The notes beneath the pieces are model-generated. The model had not been told where the DNA came from. It ran no database searches and saw only the letters and a program-made list of their open reading frames with translations. A stretch of 25,615 nucleotides of DNA from positions 1 to 25,615 of the forward strand of contig SFLN01000015.1 in the NCBI GenBank assembly GCA_004554555.1, read 5' to 3'. How positions within the stretch are numbered: the stretch's first letter is position 1; each line of letters starts with the position of its first letter. Below are positions 1 through 7,081 of the stretch, in pieces. This DNA comes from [Eubacterium] saphenum. Its GTDB lineage: Bacteria > Bacillota > Clostridia > Oscillospirales > Ruminococcaceae. The position numbers and the translations under genes were made by a program.

Positions 1-30
1 CGGCTGCAAAGCAGATGAGTTTCGACAGAC

Positions 31-63
31 AAAAAAGCTCCGCGAAATAATCACGGAGCTTTT
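31..63 (-). terminator. Intrinsic terminator after khpA
   Basis: A perfect 10-bp stem (33-42 with 54-63, AAAAGCTCCG/CGGAGCTTTT) has an 11-nt loop and, read leftward, runs into six T residues. It sits 12 bases after the khpA stop. It would end the ylxM-ffh-rpsP-khpA transcript here. The A/T ends make it usable from either side. Confidence 0.85.
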
Positions 64-75
64 GTTTTCCGAAAA

Positions 76-312
76 TCAGTCGATTTCTACGGAAATCTTC
101 TCGTTTACGCGTACAGCGCCCGCACGCATTACGGTACGGATAGACTTGGCAATTCTGCCCTGCTTGCCGATTACTCTGCCCATGTCCTCGGGTCCAACGT
201 GCAGATGATATACCACAACGTCCTCCTCGTTCGGAGCGTCTACGGTTACCTCAACAGCGCTCTTGTCCTCAACAAGTGCAGTCGCGATTGTTATAAGAAG
301 TTCTTTTAACAT
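76..312 (-). CDS. khpA: KhpA, KH-domain RNA-binding protein
   Basis: This 78-aa protein is a stand-alone KH domain of the KhpA (YlqC) family. These proteins bind RNA, usually with KhpB/Jag, and affect cell elongation and RNA stability in Gram-positive bacteria. The KH GxxG loop is visible as GKQG inside VIGKQGRIAKSIR, and the length matches the family. The ATG is preceded by a GGAAGGGG ribosome site. It lies about 100 bases downstream of rpsP. That gap contains a small GC hairpin (344-348 with 359-363), possibly a processing or attenuation site. In Bacillus relatives rimM, trmD and rplS often follow, but here a strong terminator follows at once, so the transcript probably ends with khpA. Identity is firm; the effect of the hairpin is a guess. 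Confidence 0.93.
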   Translation of the reverse strand: MLKELLITIATALVEDKSAVEVTVDAPNEEDVVVYHLHVGPEDMGRVIGKQGRIAKSIRTVMRAGAVRVNEKISVEID

Positions 313-411
313 AGTTTTTTCCCCTTCCGGGAGCTAGATGCTTGGGACAGCGCCCGCCGTCCCCGACAAACCTTTTCCCTGATTGAATTTAGCCGTTTGC
401 AAAAAAACAAA

Positions 412-642
412 TCAGCCCTTGAGCAAACGCTTAACAGTGTCGGTAGGCTGTGCGCCCTTCTTAATCCACTCTTCAGCCTTTTCCTTGTCGATGTTTACGA
501 CAACGGGTTCCTTCGTGGGGTCATAGTAACCGATTTCCTCGATAAAACGACCGTCGCGCGGGAAACGAGAGTCTGCGACAACTACGCGATAGAACGGTGC
601 CTTCTTTGCGCCCATTCTTCTAAGTCTGATTTTAACTGCCAT
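412..642 (-). CDS. rpsP: 30S ribosomal protein S16
   Basis: This is a 76-aa small-subunit protein S16, which helps fold the 5' domain of 16S rRNA during 30S assembly. The N-terminus MAVKIRLRRMGAKKAPFYR and the following RVVVADSRFPRDGRFIEEIG are the family signature. The length is at the short end of the usual 75-90 aa. A GGAG ribosome site stands 8 bases before the ATG. It lies between ffh (68-base gap) and khpA, the standard Bacillota order, and is probably co-transcribed from the promoter at 2465-2493. Confidence 0.97.
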   Translation of the reverse strand: MAVKIRLRRMGAKKAPFYRVVVADSRFPRDGRFIEEIGYYDPTKEPVVVNIDKEKAEEWIKKGAQPTDTVKRLLKG

Positions 643-709
643 TTTATTATTCTCCTTTCAAAAGTAAATTATTATAAAAATAAGCGGGTGCTTATTTTAA
701 AAGCGAATT

Positions 710-2065
710 TTACATTCCCGGGAAGCCGCCGCCCATATTCATCGGGAATTTCGGCAGGCGGCGCTTTTTGCCCTTGCCGCCAAAGCCCATCTGCTTCATT
801 ACCTTTTGCATCTGCTCGAACTGGCGGAGAAGCTGGTTTACCTCCTCAACCGATGTGCCCGAGCCTGCCGCAATTCTGCGCTTTCTCTTCGCGTCAATTA
901 TCGACGGCTTTTCACGCTCGCGCTTGGTCATTGACGTGATAATCGCCTTGGCATGCGGCATTTTCTTCTCGTCAATGTCCTCGTCCTTGACCTTGCCCGC
1001 AACGCCCGGTATCATATTCAGCAGATTTTTGATGTTGCCCATCTTCTCAATCTGCACAAACTGCGCGTACAAGTCGTTCAAGTCGAACTTGTTCTCCTCG
1101 AGCTTTTTGACGGTTTTCTCCGCTTCCTTTTCATCAAACGAAGCCTTTGCCTTGTCGATAAGCGTCAAAACATCGCCCATTCCGAGTATTCGCGAAGCCA
1201 TTCTGTCGGGGTAAAACGGCTCGATATCGTCCGCCTTTTCGCCGATACCCGCGAACTTTATCGGTTTTCCCGTTATCGCAAGCACCGTCAGCGCAGCACC
1301 GCCGCGGGTGTCGCCGTCGAGCTTTGTCAGAATAACGCCCGTTATGTCAAGCGCGTCGTTGAAGCTCTGCGCTACGTTTACCGCGTCTTGTCCCGTCATC
1401 GAGTCAACAACAAGCAAAATCTCATTCGGCTGCGTCTCCGACTTGATTTTCCGCAGCTCCTCCATCAGCGTTTCATCTATGTGCAGACGTCCCGCCGTAT
1501 CGAGCAGTACCGTGTCGAAGCCCTGGTCTTTCGCGTATTTAACGCCGTGCTTCGCAATCTCAACGGGATTTCCCAAACCCTCTTCATAAACGTGCGCGCC
1601 GACCTTTTCGCCGACAATTTTCAGCTGGTCGATAGCTGCCGGACGGTAAACGTCGCACGCTACCAAAAGCGGTCTGCGATTCTGCCCCATCAGCCACTTT
1701 GCGAGCTTCGCGCAGTGCGTTGTTTTACCGGCACCCTGAAGTCCGCACATCATTATTACGCACGGCGGCTTTGACGGAAAATCCAGCTTCGCGGTTGTGT
1801 TGCCCATAAGCTCAATAAGCTCCGTGCGCACGATGTCGATAACCTGCTGCGCGGGCGTCAGGCTTTCCATAACCTTCGCTCCCAGCGCCTTTTCGCTTAC
1901 CTTGTTGACGAAATCCTTCGCAACCTTAAAGCTTACGTCCGCGTCCAAAAGCGCCATTCGCACCTCGCGCATCGCGTCTTTTATATCCTTTTCGGTGAGC
2001 TTTCCGTGACCTTTCAGCTTACCGAATACCGCGTTCAATTTTGACGACAATCCCTCAAAAGCCAC
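710..2065 (-). CDS. ffh: Signal recognition particle protein Ffh
   Basis: This 451-aa SRP54-family GTPase binds 4.5S/6S RNA and signal sequences of nascent membrane and secreted proteins, and delivers ribosomes to FtsY. The four-helix N domain (about 1-90) is followed by the G domain with P-loop GLQGAGKTT (108-116), DTAGRLHID and TKLDGDTRGG. The C-terminal M domain is methionine-rich and ends in a short Gly/Met tail after a basic KGKKRR stretch. The start is GTG (2065-2063) with AGGGGG seven bases upstream. The GTG lies only 12 bases after the ylxM stop, which fits translational coupling. All expected motifs are intact and the length is normal. Confidence 0.97.
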   Translation of the reverse strand: MAFEGLSSKLNAVFGKLKGHGKLTEKDIKDAMREVRMALLDADVSFKVAKDFVNKVSEKALGAKVMESLTPAQQVIDIVRTELIELMGNTTAKLDFPSKPPCVIMMCGLQGAGKTTHCAKLAKWLMGQNRRPLLVACDVYRPAAIDQLKIVGEKVGAHVYEEGLGNPVEIAKHGVKYAKDQGFDTVLLDTAGRLHIDETLMEELRKIKSETQPNEILLVVDSMTGQDAVNVAQSFNDALDITGVILTKLDGDTRGGAALTVLAITGKPIKFAGIGEKADDIEPFYPDRMASRILGMGDVLTLIDKAKASFDEKEAEKTVKKLEENKFDLNDLYAQFVQIEKMGNIKNLLNMIPGVAGKVKDEDIDEKKMPHAKAIITSMTKREREKPSIIDAKRKRRIAAGSGTSVEEVNQLLRQFEQMQKVMKQMGFGGKGKKRRLPKFPMNMGGGFPGM

Positions 2066-2077
2066 AACAAAGCCCCC

Positions 2078-2419
2078 TTACATTGATTTCTCGATTTCTT
2101 CCAAAAGCCCCGAAAGCTCCCCGAAACGCTCGTCGGGATAATCCCCGCAAAGCCTACGGACAAGCGCTTTCGCTTCGCTTATTCTCTTTTGGTTGGCAAG
2201 AAGTCTTTTCGCGTTCCCGAGAACCCTTTCCAGCTCCAGCAGCCGCTTCTCGCCGTTTTTCTGCGCTTCGTTCACCGACTGCCGCGATATCCCGCCCATT
2301 TCTTCGGCTATTTCCGACAGCGATAAATCCGAATTGTACTTCAAATCCAATGCTTCACGCTGATTTTTTGAGAGCAGCTCTCCGTATATATCAAGCAAAA
2401 GCACCAAATTCCCGTCCAT
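2078..2419 (-). CDS. ylxM: YlxM/p13-like helix-turn-helix protein
   Basis: This 113-aa protein belongs to the UPF0122/YlxM family, small sigma-70 region-4-like HTH proteins encoded just before ffh in Bacillota and linked to SRP function. The region LSLSEIAEEMGGISRQSVNE is the HTH; a coiled-coil-like C-terminal half follows. An upstream in-frame start would add 29 residues, but the Met at 2419 has GGAG five bases before it and begins with the family-like MDGNLVLLLDIYGELLS. The longer version would also run through the core promoter at 2465-2493, so I chose 2419. It is the first gene of the SRP/ribosomal operon. Confidence 0.92.
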   Translation of the reverse strand: MDGNLVLLLDIYGELLSKNQREALDLKYNSDLSLSEIAEEMGGISRQSVNEAQKNGEKRLLELERVLGNAKRLLANQKRISEAKALVRRLCGDYPDERFGELSGLLEEIEKSM

Positions 2420-2464
2420 ACGCGCTCCTGTGTAAATACTTTTATCCTTACACCAACAAACGTT

Positions 2465-2493
2465 ATTATAACAGATATTTTCCCGTTTGTCAA
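2465..2493 (-). promoter_or_regulatory. Sigma-A promoter of ylxM-ffh-rpsP-khpA
   Basis: Read leftward, this is a perfect consensus: TTGACA (2493-2488), a 17-base spacer and TATAAT (2470-2465). The ylxM start codon lies about 45 bases further on. No operator is obvious. It is arranged back to back with the promoter at 2524-2552. Confidence 0.9.
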
Positions 2494-2523
2494 GAGGAAT
2501 TTTCAATTTTTTTCAAAAAGGGC

Positions 2524-2552
2524 TTAACAAACGCGATTTTTTATGTTATAAT
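2524..2552 (+). promoter_or_regulatory. Sigma-A promoter of the lepA-hemW operon
   Basis: TTAACA (2524-2529), a 17-base spacer and TATAAT (2547-2552) precede the ATG at 2586 by about 33 bases, giving a short leader. It faces away from the ylxM promoter; the two -35 boxes are about 30 bases apart. Confidence 0.85.
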
Positions 2553-2585
2553 AAGAATATATTTTGTGTAAATCAAGGTGAAACT

Positions 2586-3017
2586 ATGTCTAAATTTAAA
2601 TCTGCGTTTCTAAAATGCCTGCCGCTGCTGATTGTGCTGGTATCGACGGGAATTTTTGTTTTTTTGATAAAATGGGTTATCGGCATTTTCTACGAGCCGA
2701 AGGATACCGTCTACTACAAGGAAAACGGCGACGAGAAGTTTGTCGTCATTCAGTGCTACCAGAACCCGTCAAGCCACTATTACGTTCTCCCCGGCGATTT
2801 CGTCTACGATGAAACAAAATACACAAGCGTTGCCTCCGAGCACGACAACGCTCACATCAAAGACCAACCCCTCGCGATTTTCACGCTCAACGAAACGCCT
2901 GTGGTTATGGAGAAAACGGTCGTCAAAACGCTTATTTCAAGCAGCAATCTCAACGCTTATCAATTCGGCGAGTTTGTCATCTATCGGCTGGAGGGTGAAT
3001 ACGGCGTTCAAAAATGA
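2586..3017 (+). CDS. Hypothetical single-pass membrane protein
   Basis: I do not recognise this 143-aa protein. Residues about 8-32 form one hydrophobic membrane segment after a short basic N-terminus (MSKFKS), so the rest (about 110 aa) is probably outside the cell. The soluble part is mixed alpha/beta in character, rich in Tyr and charged residues, with no Cys pairs or metal motif I can name. The ATG at 2586 was chosen because AAGGTG stands just before it; a longer frame upstream runs through the promoter. It is the first gene of the operon that continues to lepA and hemW, and its stop overlaps the proposed start of the next small ORF. Confidence 0.75.
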   Translation: MSKFKSAFLKCLPLLIVLVSTGIFVFLIKWVIGIFYEPKDTVYYKENGDEKFVVIQCYQNPSSHYYVLPGDFVYDETKYTSVASEHDNAHIKDQPLAIFTLNETPVVMEKTVVKTLISSSNLNAYQFGEFVIYRLEGEYGVQK

Positions 3018-3126
3018 AAAATACAAGAACTTTGAGCTGCCGTCCTGGGAAACCGAAGCGGAATTTCTCAAAAATCTCGAGGATATCGAATGGTATCTCA
3101 CCGCAGAATATAACGAGGATATTTGA
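2995..3126 (+). CDS. Small acidic ORF, 43 aa, possible frameshifted tail
   Basis: The stretch 3010-3126 is strongly coding-like in the +1 frame relative to the gene before it (acidic, Trp/Tyr-containing, ending EWYLTAEYNEDI), and it ends just before the CPBP protease start. The only start in this frame close by is GTG at 2995, with GGAGG touching the codon, which is too close for a normal ribosome site. Either it is a translationally coupled mini-gene, or it is the original C-terminus of the 2586 gene separated by a one-base change near the A-rich run around 3010-3020. I cannot tell which. No family recognised. Confidence 0.45.
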   Translation: MNTAFKNEKYKNFELPSWETEAEFLKNLEDIEWYLTAEYNEDI

Positions 3127-3128
3127 TT

Positions 3129-3842
3129 ATGAGCGAGAAAAAGAGCGGGTTTTTGGCGCTTGCCACAAAGGATATTAAACTCAACCTCTCCAAACAGGAC
3201 AAAAGGCGGCTGCTCGTTCTTTTGGCAGTTTTGGCGGCGGTTGTCGGTGTTTCAATCGCACGTTATCAGATTTATATCAACCTGCGCGGCGACCTCACAA
3301 CACGAATCCTCAACGCCGTTTATTATGTTCTGATTATGGGCATCGCGATTGCGGGAATGAAGCTTTCGGGTATGGACATCAAGCCGAGTTTCCGCTTTAA
3401 GGGCGCAAAGCAATATATCTGGGGCGTCGCTTCGGGATTTTTGGTGCTGTTTGTAATCACGGTTGTTCCGTCGTTTTTCGGGATTTCCATTATCGGCGGT
3501 CACCACACATTCCCCATCGAAACCTACATCTATCAGTTCTTCCACTACTTCGTTTTTGTCGGGCCTGTCGAGGAATTTTTGTTTCGCGTCTACGTTCAGG
3601 AAACGCTCACGGAGGTTCTGCCGCGTTTTAAGTGGATAAGCGTGATTATCGCCGCGGGACTTTTCGGATTGTGGCACATTATCAGCGGCTCCTGGAATCA
3701 AGTTCGCTTTGCGGCGAGTCTGGGGCTTTTTTGGGGACTTTGCAAGTATTTCTCCAAAAACTGCACCTTTATCTCAACCTCGATTTCTCACGCAATGTAC
3801 GATTTCGGGCTGCTTTTTGCAATGCAATTTATTGTAAAATAA
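3129..3842 (+). CDS. CPBP family intramembrane metalloprotease
   Basis: This 237-aa multi-pass membrane protein is a CAAX-protease/bacteriocin-processing (CPBP, Abi) family member. The three family motifs are visible: EE at 148-149 with Arg153 (EEFLFR), His183 in FGLWHIISG, and His221/Asp225 in SISHAMYDFG. About six hydrophobic segments can be seen. Bacterial relatives act in peptide maturation, bacteriocin self-immunity or sigma-factor signalling; the substrate here is unknown. The ATG at 3129 has GAGG about nine bases before it; a TTG two codons upstream overlaps the previous stop and is less likely. It lies 15 bases before lepA in the same operon. Confidence 0.88.
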   Translation: MSEKKSGFLALATKDIKLNLSKQDKRRLLVLLAVLAAVVGVSIARYQIYINLRGDLTTRILNAVYYVLIMGIAIAGMKLSGMDIKPSFRFKGAKQYIWGVASGFLVLFVITVVPSFFGISIIGGHHTFPIETYIYQFFHYFVFVGPVEEFLFRVYVQETLTEVLPRFKWISVIIAAGLFGLWHIISGSWNQVRFAASLGLFWGLCKYFSKNCTFISTSISHAMYDFGLLFAMQFIVK

Positions 3843-3857
3843 CGGAAAGGAAATTTT

Positions 3858-5675
3858 ATGTCGGAAAAAAATTATTTGGATAATATACGAAATTTCTGCA
3901 TAATCGCGCACATCGACCACGGTAAATCCACGCTCGCGGACAGAATTCTCGAGCAGACGGAAACCGTGGCGCTCCGCGATATGGAGGAGCAGCTCCTCGA
4001 TAATATGGACATCGAGCGCGAACGCGGAATTACCATTAAAGCGCGCGCCGTTCGCCTCAAATACCACGCGGACAACGGTGAGGACTATATCTTCAACCTC
4101 ATCGATACCCCCGGTCACGTTGACTTTAACTATGAGGTTTCACGGTCGCTCGTGGCGTGCGAGGGCGCGGTGCTTATCGTTGACGCTTCGCAGGGTATCG
4201 AGGCGCAGACTCTCGCCAACACTTATCTCGCGGTTGAAAACGACCTCGAGGTTGTCCCCGTGGTCAACAAAATCGATTTGCCCAGCGCTCGTCCCCAAGA
4301 GGTTAAAGAGGAAATCGAAAACGTTATCGGCATCGAGGCGATGGACGCGCCCGAAATTTCCGCGAAAATGGGTATCAATATCCACGCGGTTATGGAGGAA
4401 ATTGTCAACAAAATTCCCGCGCCCAAGGGCGATATAGACGCGCCGCTCAAAGCGCTCATTTTCGACAGCGTTTACGACAGCTACAAGGGCGTTATCGTTT
4501 ATGTCCGCGTTAAAGAGGGCTGCGTGAAGCCCGGCGACAAGATTAAAATGATGGCTTCACAAGCGGAATTTACCGTTGTCGAAACCGGCTATATGGGTGC
4601 CGTCGAGCTTGTTCCCGCAAGCGGACTCAAGGCGGGCGAGGTCGGCTATATCACCGCTTCCATTAAGTCAATCGGCGATACAAAGGTCGGCGATACCGTC
4701 ACGAACGCGCAAAATCCCGCTGCCGAGGCGCTGCCGGGTTACCGCGAGGTCAACCCGATGGTCTTCAGCGGTATCTATCCCGCAGACGGTGCCAAATACC
4801 CCGACCTGCGCGACGCTCTCGACAAGCTTCAGCTCAACGACGCTTCGCTGTCCTTCGAGCCGGAAAGCTCGGTTGCACTGGGATTTGGCTTCAGATGCGG
4901 ATTTCTCGGGCTGCTCCACATGGAGATTATCCAAGAGCGAATTGAACGAGAATACAACCTCGATATCATCACAACCGCGCCTTCGGTTGTCTATAAAATC
5001 GAGATGACGGACGGAACGGTGCGTATGATTGACAACCCCACAAATTACCCCGATACAACCCTCATCGCGCAGAGCTATGAGCCGATGGTCAACGCGCACG
5101 TCTACTCGCCGTCCGAATATGTCGGCGGGATTATGGAGCTTTGCCAGAACAGGCGCGGCGTGTTCAAGGATATGAAATATATTGACGAGAAACGCGTGGA
5201 TTTGCACTACGAGCTCCCGCTCAACGAAATCGTCTACGACTTTTTCGACGCGCTCAAATCCCGCACGCGCGGCTATGCAAGCTACGACTACGAGATGATT
5301 GGCTTCGCGCCGTCAAAGCTCGTCAAGCTCGATATAATGCTCAACGGCGAGGTTATCGACGCGCTTTCGTTCATCGTTTTCGCCGACAGAGCCTACGAGC
5401 GCGCGCGCAAAATGGCTGAAAAGCTCAAGGAAAATATCCCGCGGCAGCTGTTTGAAATTCCCATTCAGGCTTGCGTTGGCGGTAAAATTATCGCGCGCGA
5501 AACCATCAAGGCGCTCCGCAAGGACGTTCTCGCGAAGTGCTACGGCGGCGATATCACGCGTAAGAAAAAGCTCCTCGAAAAGCAAAAAGAGGGCAAAAAG
5601 CGTATGCGGCAATTCGGCACGGTTGAGGTGCCGCAGGAGGCGTTTATGGCGGTGCTCAAGCTGGACGATGACTGA
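3858..5675 (+). CDS. lepA: Elongation factor 4 (LepA)
   Basis: This 605-aa translational GTPase of the LepA/EF4 family acts on ribosomes, with roles proposed in back-translocation and 30S biogenesis. G motifs are in order: AHIDHGKST (16-24), RERGITIK, DTPGHVD and NKID. Domains resembling EF-G II, III and V and the LepA-specific C-terminal domain (basic KKKLLEKQKEGKKRMRQFG) follow. The length is standard for the family. AAAGGA stands eight bases before the ATG. Its stop overlaps or nearly touches the hemW start, a very common lepA-hemW pairing. Confidence 0.98.
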   Translation: MSEKNYLDNIRNFCIIAHIDHGKSTLADRILEQTETVALRDMEEQLLDNMDIERERGITIKARAVRLKYHADNGEDYIFNLIDTPGHVDFNYEVSRSLVACEGAVLIVDASQGIEAQTLANTYLAVENDLEVVPVVNKIDLPSARPQEVKEEIENVIGIEAMDAPEISAKMGINIHAVMEEIVNKIPAPKGDIDAPLKALIFDSVYDSYKGVIVYVRVKEGCVKPGDKIKMMASQAEFTVVETGYMGAVELVPASGLKAGEVGYITASIKSIGDTKVGDTVTNAQNPAAEALPGYREVNPMVFSGIYPADGAKYPDLRDALDKLQLNDASLSFEPESSVALGFGFRCGFLGLLHMEIIQERIEREYNLDIITTAPSVVYKIEMTDGTVRMIDNPTNYPDTTLIAQSYEPMVNAHVYSPSEYVGGIMELCQNRRGVFKDMKYIDEKRVDLHYELPLNEIVYDFFDALKSRTRGYASYDYEMIGFAPSKLVKLDIMLNGEVIDALSFIVFADRAYERARKMAEKLKENIPRQLFEIPIQACVGGKIIARETIKALRKDVLAKCYGGDITRKKKLLEKQKEGKKRMRQFGTVEVPQEAFMAVLKLDDD

Positions 5676-6714
5676 TATGACGGGACTTTACATTCACGTT
5701 CCGTTTTGCGTGCGAAAGTGCCCGTACTGCGACTTTTACTCCGAGAAATTCTCCCGCGCCGACAGCGAAAAGTATGCGGCGGCTGTTGTCCGAAATCTCA
5801 AGCGTTATCCCGTGAATTTTGACACCGTTTATTTCGGCGGTGGAACGCCTGCGCTGATTTCGGGGAAAATCTCGGAAATTCTGCGAGAGGTCGAGTTTCC
5901 CGAGAACGCGGAAATCACCGTCGAGTGCAATCCCGATATCGTCAACGAAAGGGTTCTCGCGGAACTCAAAAATGCAGGTGTTAATCGGCTTTCGTTTGGC
6001 GTGCAGTCGCTGAACGAATCCGAACTCGCGGCGCTCGGGCGGCTTCACGGCGCGGAAAGTGCAAAAAAGGCGATTATTCTCGCGCGGGAGCTTGGGTTTG
6101 AGAACATTTCTGCGGACTTGATGCTCGGTGTTCCGCAACAAAGCGTAAACTCGCTTGAACAGACAATTGACGAGCTTTGCGCGCTCCCGATAACGCACGT
6201 TTCCGCGTATCTCCTCAAAATTGAACCAAACACCCCGTTTGGCAAAAATCCGCCCGAAATCCCCGATGAGGACGAGCAGGCGGAATTGTATCTCGCGGCG
6301 GTTGAGCGTCTTTCTGAGCGCGGTTTTCGGCAATACGAAATCAGCAATTTCGCGAAAATCGGCTTTGAGAGCCGGCACAACCTCATTTACTGGCGCGCGG
6401 AGGAATATGTCGGAATCGGTCCCGCGGCGCATTCTTATTACAATGGGAAGCGGTTTGCCGTGCCGAGAAATCTCGCAGAGTTTTTTGAAAGTGATGTTCA
6501 GCGGGAACTTGTCACGGACGAAAATCCCGACAAGTATGAGGAAAAAGTTATGCTCGGGCTGCGGCTTCGCGAGGGTATTTCGCTTGACGAGCGGCTGGAA
6601 AAGCGGCTTCGGTTGATTCCGCGGGAGTATTTTGTTGTCGAGAACGGAAAGGTTTCGCTCACGCCGAAAGGATTTCTTGTGTCAAACGTGATTATTTCTA
6701 CGCTTTTGGGATAA
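5668..6714 (+). CDS. hemW: Radical SAM heme chaperone HemW
   Basis: About 348 aa, HemW/HemN-like radical SAM protein. HemW proteins bind heme and transfer it to target proteins; they are often misnamed coproporphyrinogen III oxidase. The [4Fe-4S] motif CxxxCxxC is seen as CVRKCPYC (14-21), followed by YFGGGTP and the conserved HNLIYWRAEEYVGIGPAAH region and the HemN C-terminal domain. Two starts are possible: ATG 5668, overlapping lepA by eight bases, or ATG 5677, just after the lepA stop. The second gives the usual short MTGLYIHVPFC N-terminus. The ribosome site is weak, so coupling to lepA translation is likely. A hairpin terminator follows directly. Confidence 0.94.
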   Translation: MTDMTGLYIHVPFCVRKCPYCDFYSEKFSRADSEKYAAAVVRNLKRYPVNFDTVYFGGGTPALISGKISEILREVEFPENAEITVECNPDIVNERVLAELKNAGVNRLSFGVQSLNESELAALGRLHGAESAKKAIILARELGFENISADLMLGVPQQSVNSLEQTIDELCALPITHVSAYLLKIEPNTPFGKNPPEIPDEDEQAELYLAAVERLSERGFRQYEISNFAKIGFESRHNLIYWRAEEYVGIGPAAHSYYNGKRFAVPRNLAEFFESDVQRELVTDENPDKYEEKVMLGLRLREGISLDERLEKRLRLIPREYFVVENGKVSLTPKGFLVSNVIISTLLG

Positions 6715-6716
6715 AA

Positions 6717-6741
6717 AAAGCCGCTCGGTATGGGCGGCTTT
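6717..6741 (+). terminator. Hairpin terminator after hemW
   Basis: An 8-bp stem AAAGCCGC/GCGGCTTT (6717-6724 with 6734-6741) begins two bases after the hemW stop. The T tract is interrupted on the rightward strand (TTTGCTGTTTG) but is seven T long on the leftward strand, so it may also stop transcripts coming from the right. Confidence 0.7.
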
Positions 6742-6780
6742 GCTGTTTGTTTACTCGCATTTCTCTGATGCGCGCTGTCA

Positions 6781-6992
6781 TTTTTTTCGGCTTCGAGCCG
6801 AAAAAAATGATTGGGGAACACCCCGCCGGGGTTTTCCCCAAACCCTATTCCTCAAGGGGGAAACTCTTGTTTCCCCCTTGAACCCCTTTGCGCTTTTTTT
6901 GCGTATTTCCGCGCTATCGCGCGGAGTAGCGCGGCTTCGCCGCGAGTGCCTTCGGCGACCAAGAACCTTTTTCTGAAGAAAAAGGTTCTTGG
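6781..6992. repeat. Cluster of perfect intergenic hairpins
   Basis: This gene-free stretch between two convergent genes is almost entirely inverted repeats. (A) 6781-6807, 12-bp stem, 3-nt loop, with T7 and A7 ends. (B) 6811-6841, 8+5 bp with one mismatch, loop GCC. (C) 6852-6881, perfect 13-bp stem, loop TCTT. (D) 6909-6924, 6-bp GC stem. (E) 6930-6944, 6-bp stem, loop TTC. (F) 6948-6956, 3 bp, loop TTC. (G) 6959-6992, perfect 16-bp stem with a 2-nt turn. Read on the minus strand, E and F carry GAA loops as in the cloverleaf repeats elsewhere in the window. It may work as a two-way terminator or be a mosaic of small mobile repeats. I see no reading frame worth calling. Confidence 0.75.
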
Positions 6993-7043
6993 AACTCCAA
7001 AAAGACTTTTGTACGCTACGCGTGTGCTTGGAACGCGCTCTGC

Positions 7044-7075
7044 AAAAATAACGGCGCTGCTCTCGGGCAACGCCG
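7044..7075 (-). terminator. Terminator of the chemoreceptor gene
   Basis: Read leftward, a 9-bp stem (7067-7075 with 7052-7060, one G-T pair) with a 6-nt loop is followed by TTATTTTT. It starts seven bases after the chemoreceptor stop. Confidence 0.8.
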
Positions 7076-7081
7076 CTTTTG

